This document shows, piece by piece, positions 63,861 to 64,000 of a stretch of DNA of 64,000 nucleotides (positions within the stretch are counted from its first letter, which is position 1; each line of letters starts with the position of its first letter). The stretch is from Gymnogyps californianus. Lineage: Eukaryota; Chordata; Aves; Accipitriformes; Cathartidae. The notes under the pieces were generated by a model. That model did no database searches and had not been told where the DNA came from. It saw only the letters and a program-made list of their open reading frames with translations. The translations under genes and the position numbers were made by a program. The DNA lies in assembly GCF_018139145.2 (NCBI RefSeq), contig NC_059471.1, positions 101,682,914 to 101,746,913 of the forward strand. Reading direction: 5' to 3'.

Positions 63861-64000
63861 AACCATGTTGTATATTCCAAAGAATATGGAATTTTTTATT
63901 GCTGGGGTTTTTTTGTTTTGTTTTGGGTTTGTTTTTTTGTTTTTAGGATGCAGCTCATCCTGCTTTGCATCTAATTTGTTTTATTTCTCTTGGCACCTTA

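Larger units (their letters stand above)
63308..64000 (+). other. RUNX1: RUNX1 3' untranslated region (start; continues past window)
   Basis: The sequence after the TGA has no intact frame and no AATAAA signal, so the poly(A) site lies beyond the window, in line with the long RUNX1 3' UTR known in mammals. It contains T-rich tracts (63845-63860 and 63907-63945), a perfect miR-27 seed match and a possible miR-18 seed match at the last eight bases. Confidence 0.9.

Overview
This is a piece of vertebrate chromosome. It covers the 3' two-thirds of one large gene, RUNX1 (AML1/CBFA2), on the + strand. I recognise RUNX1 from four exons whose lengths (105, 192, 162 and a 494-base terminal coding part), phases and translations all fit the known gene. 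Joined, they encode about 317 residues, from the last part of the Runt DNA-binding domain to the C-terminal VWRPY. I recall the same stretch as about 311 residues in human RUNX1; a +5 and a +1 residue difference in the last exon account for the gap. The organism is most likely a bird, less likely another sauropsid. The introns are shorter than my memory of the human ones, interspersed repeats are few, one fragment has the CR1 3' end with its ATTCTATG-type repeat, and there are no primate- or rodent-type SINEs. The species cannot be told.

Layout: 1-14189 is the intron before the first exon seen. Next come exon 5 (14190-14294), an 18.1-kb intron, exon 6 (32346-32537), a 26.7-kb intron, exon 7b (59247-59408), a 3.4-kb intron, and exon 8 (62814 to the stop at 63307, with the 3' UTR running to the window end). 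Exon numbers follow the classical AML1 scheme. The earlier Runt-domain exons and both known promoters lie upstream, outside the window. I found no second protein-coding gene, tRNA, rRNA or CRISPR array.

The introns hold simple repeats, a few degenerate ancient repeats (MIR-like SINEs, an old CR1/L3-type LINE piece, one CR1 3' end) and several non-coding signals. The strongest are two CpG-dense islands inside the 26.7-kb intron (about 36.8-37.4 kb and 55.06-55.33 kb), both possible intragenic promoters. Others are a cluster of RUNX consensus motifs near 11.75 kb, a paired AP-1 GC-rich patch near 53.9 kb, a 50-base perfect purine/pyrimidine alternation near 50.65 kb, a 16-base exact duplication near 48.8 kb, and a miR-27 seed site in the 3' UTR.

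The exons together supply the second half of one protein. These are the DNA-contacting end of the Runt domain, the arginine-methylation segment, the proline-directed phosphorylation segment, the activation/inhibitory region with a PPPY motif, and the Groucho/TLE-binding tail. I see no novel multi-gene system. What deserves follow-up is the regulatory content of the introns.
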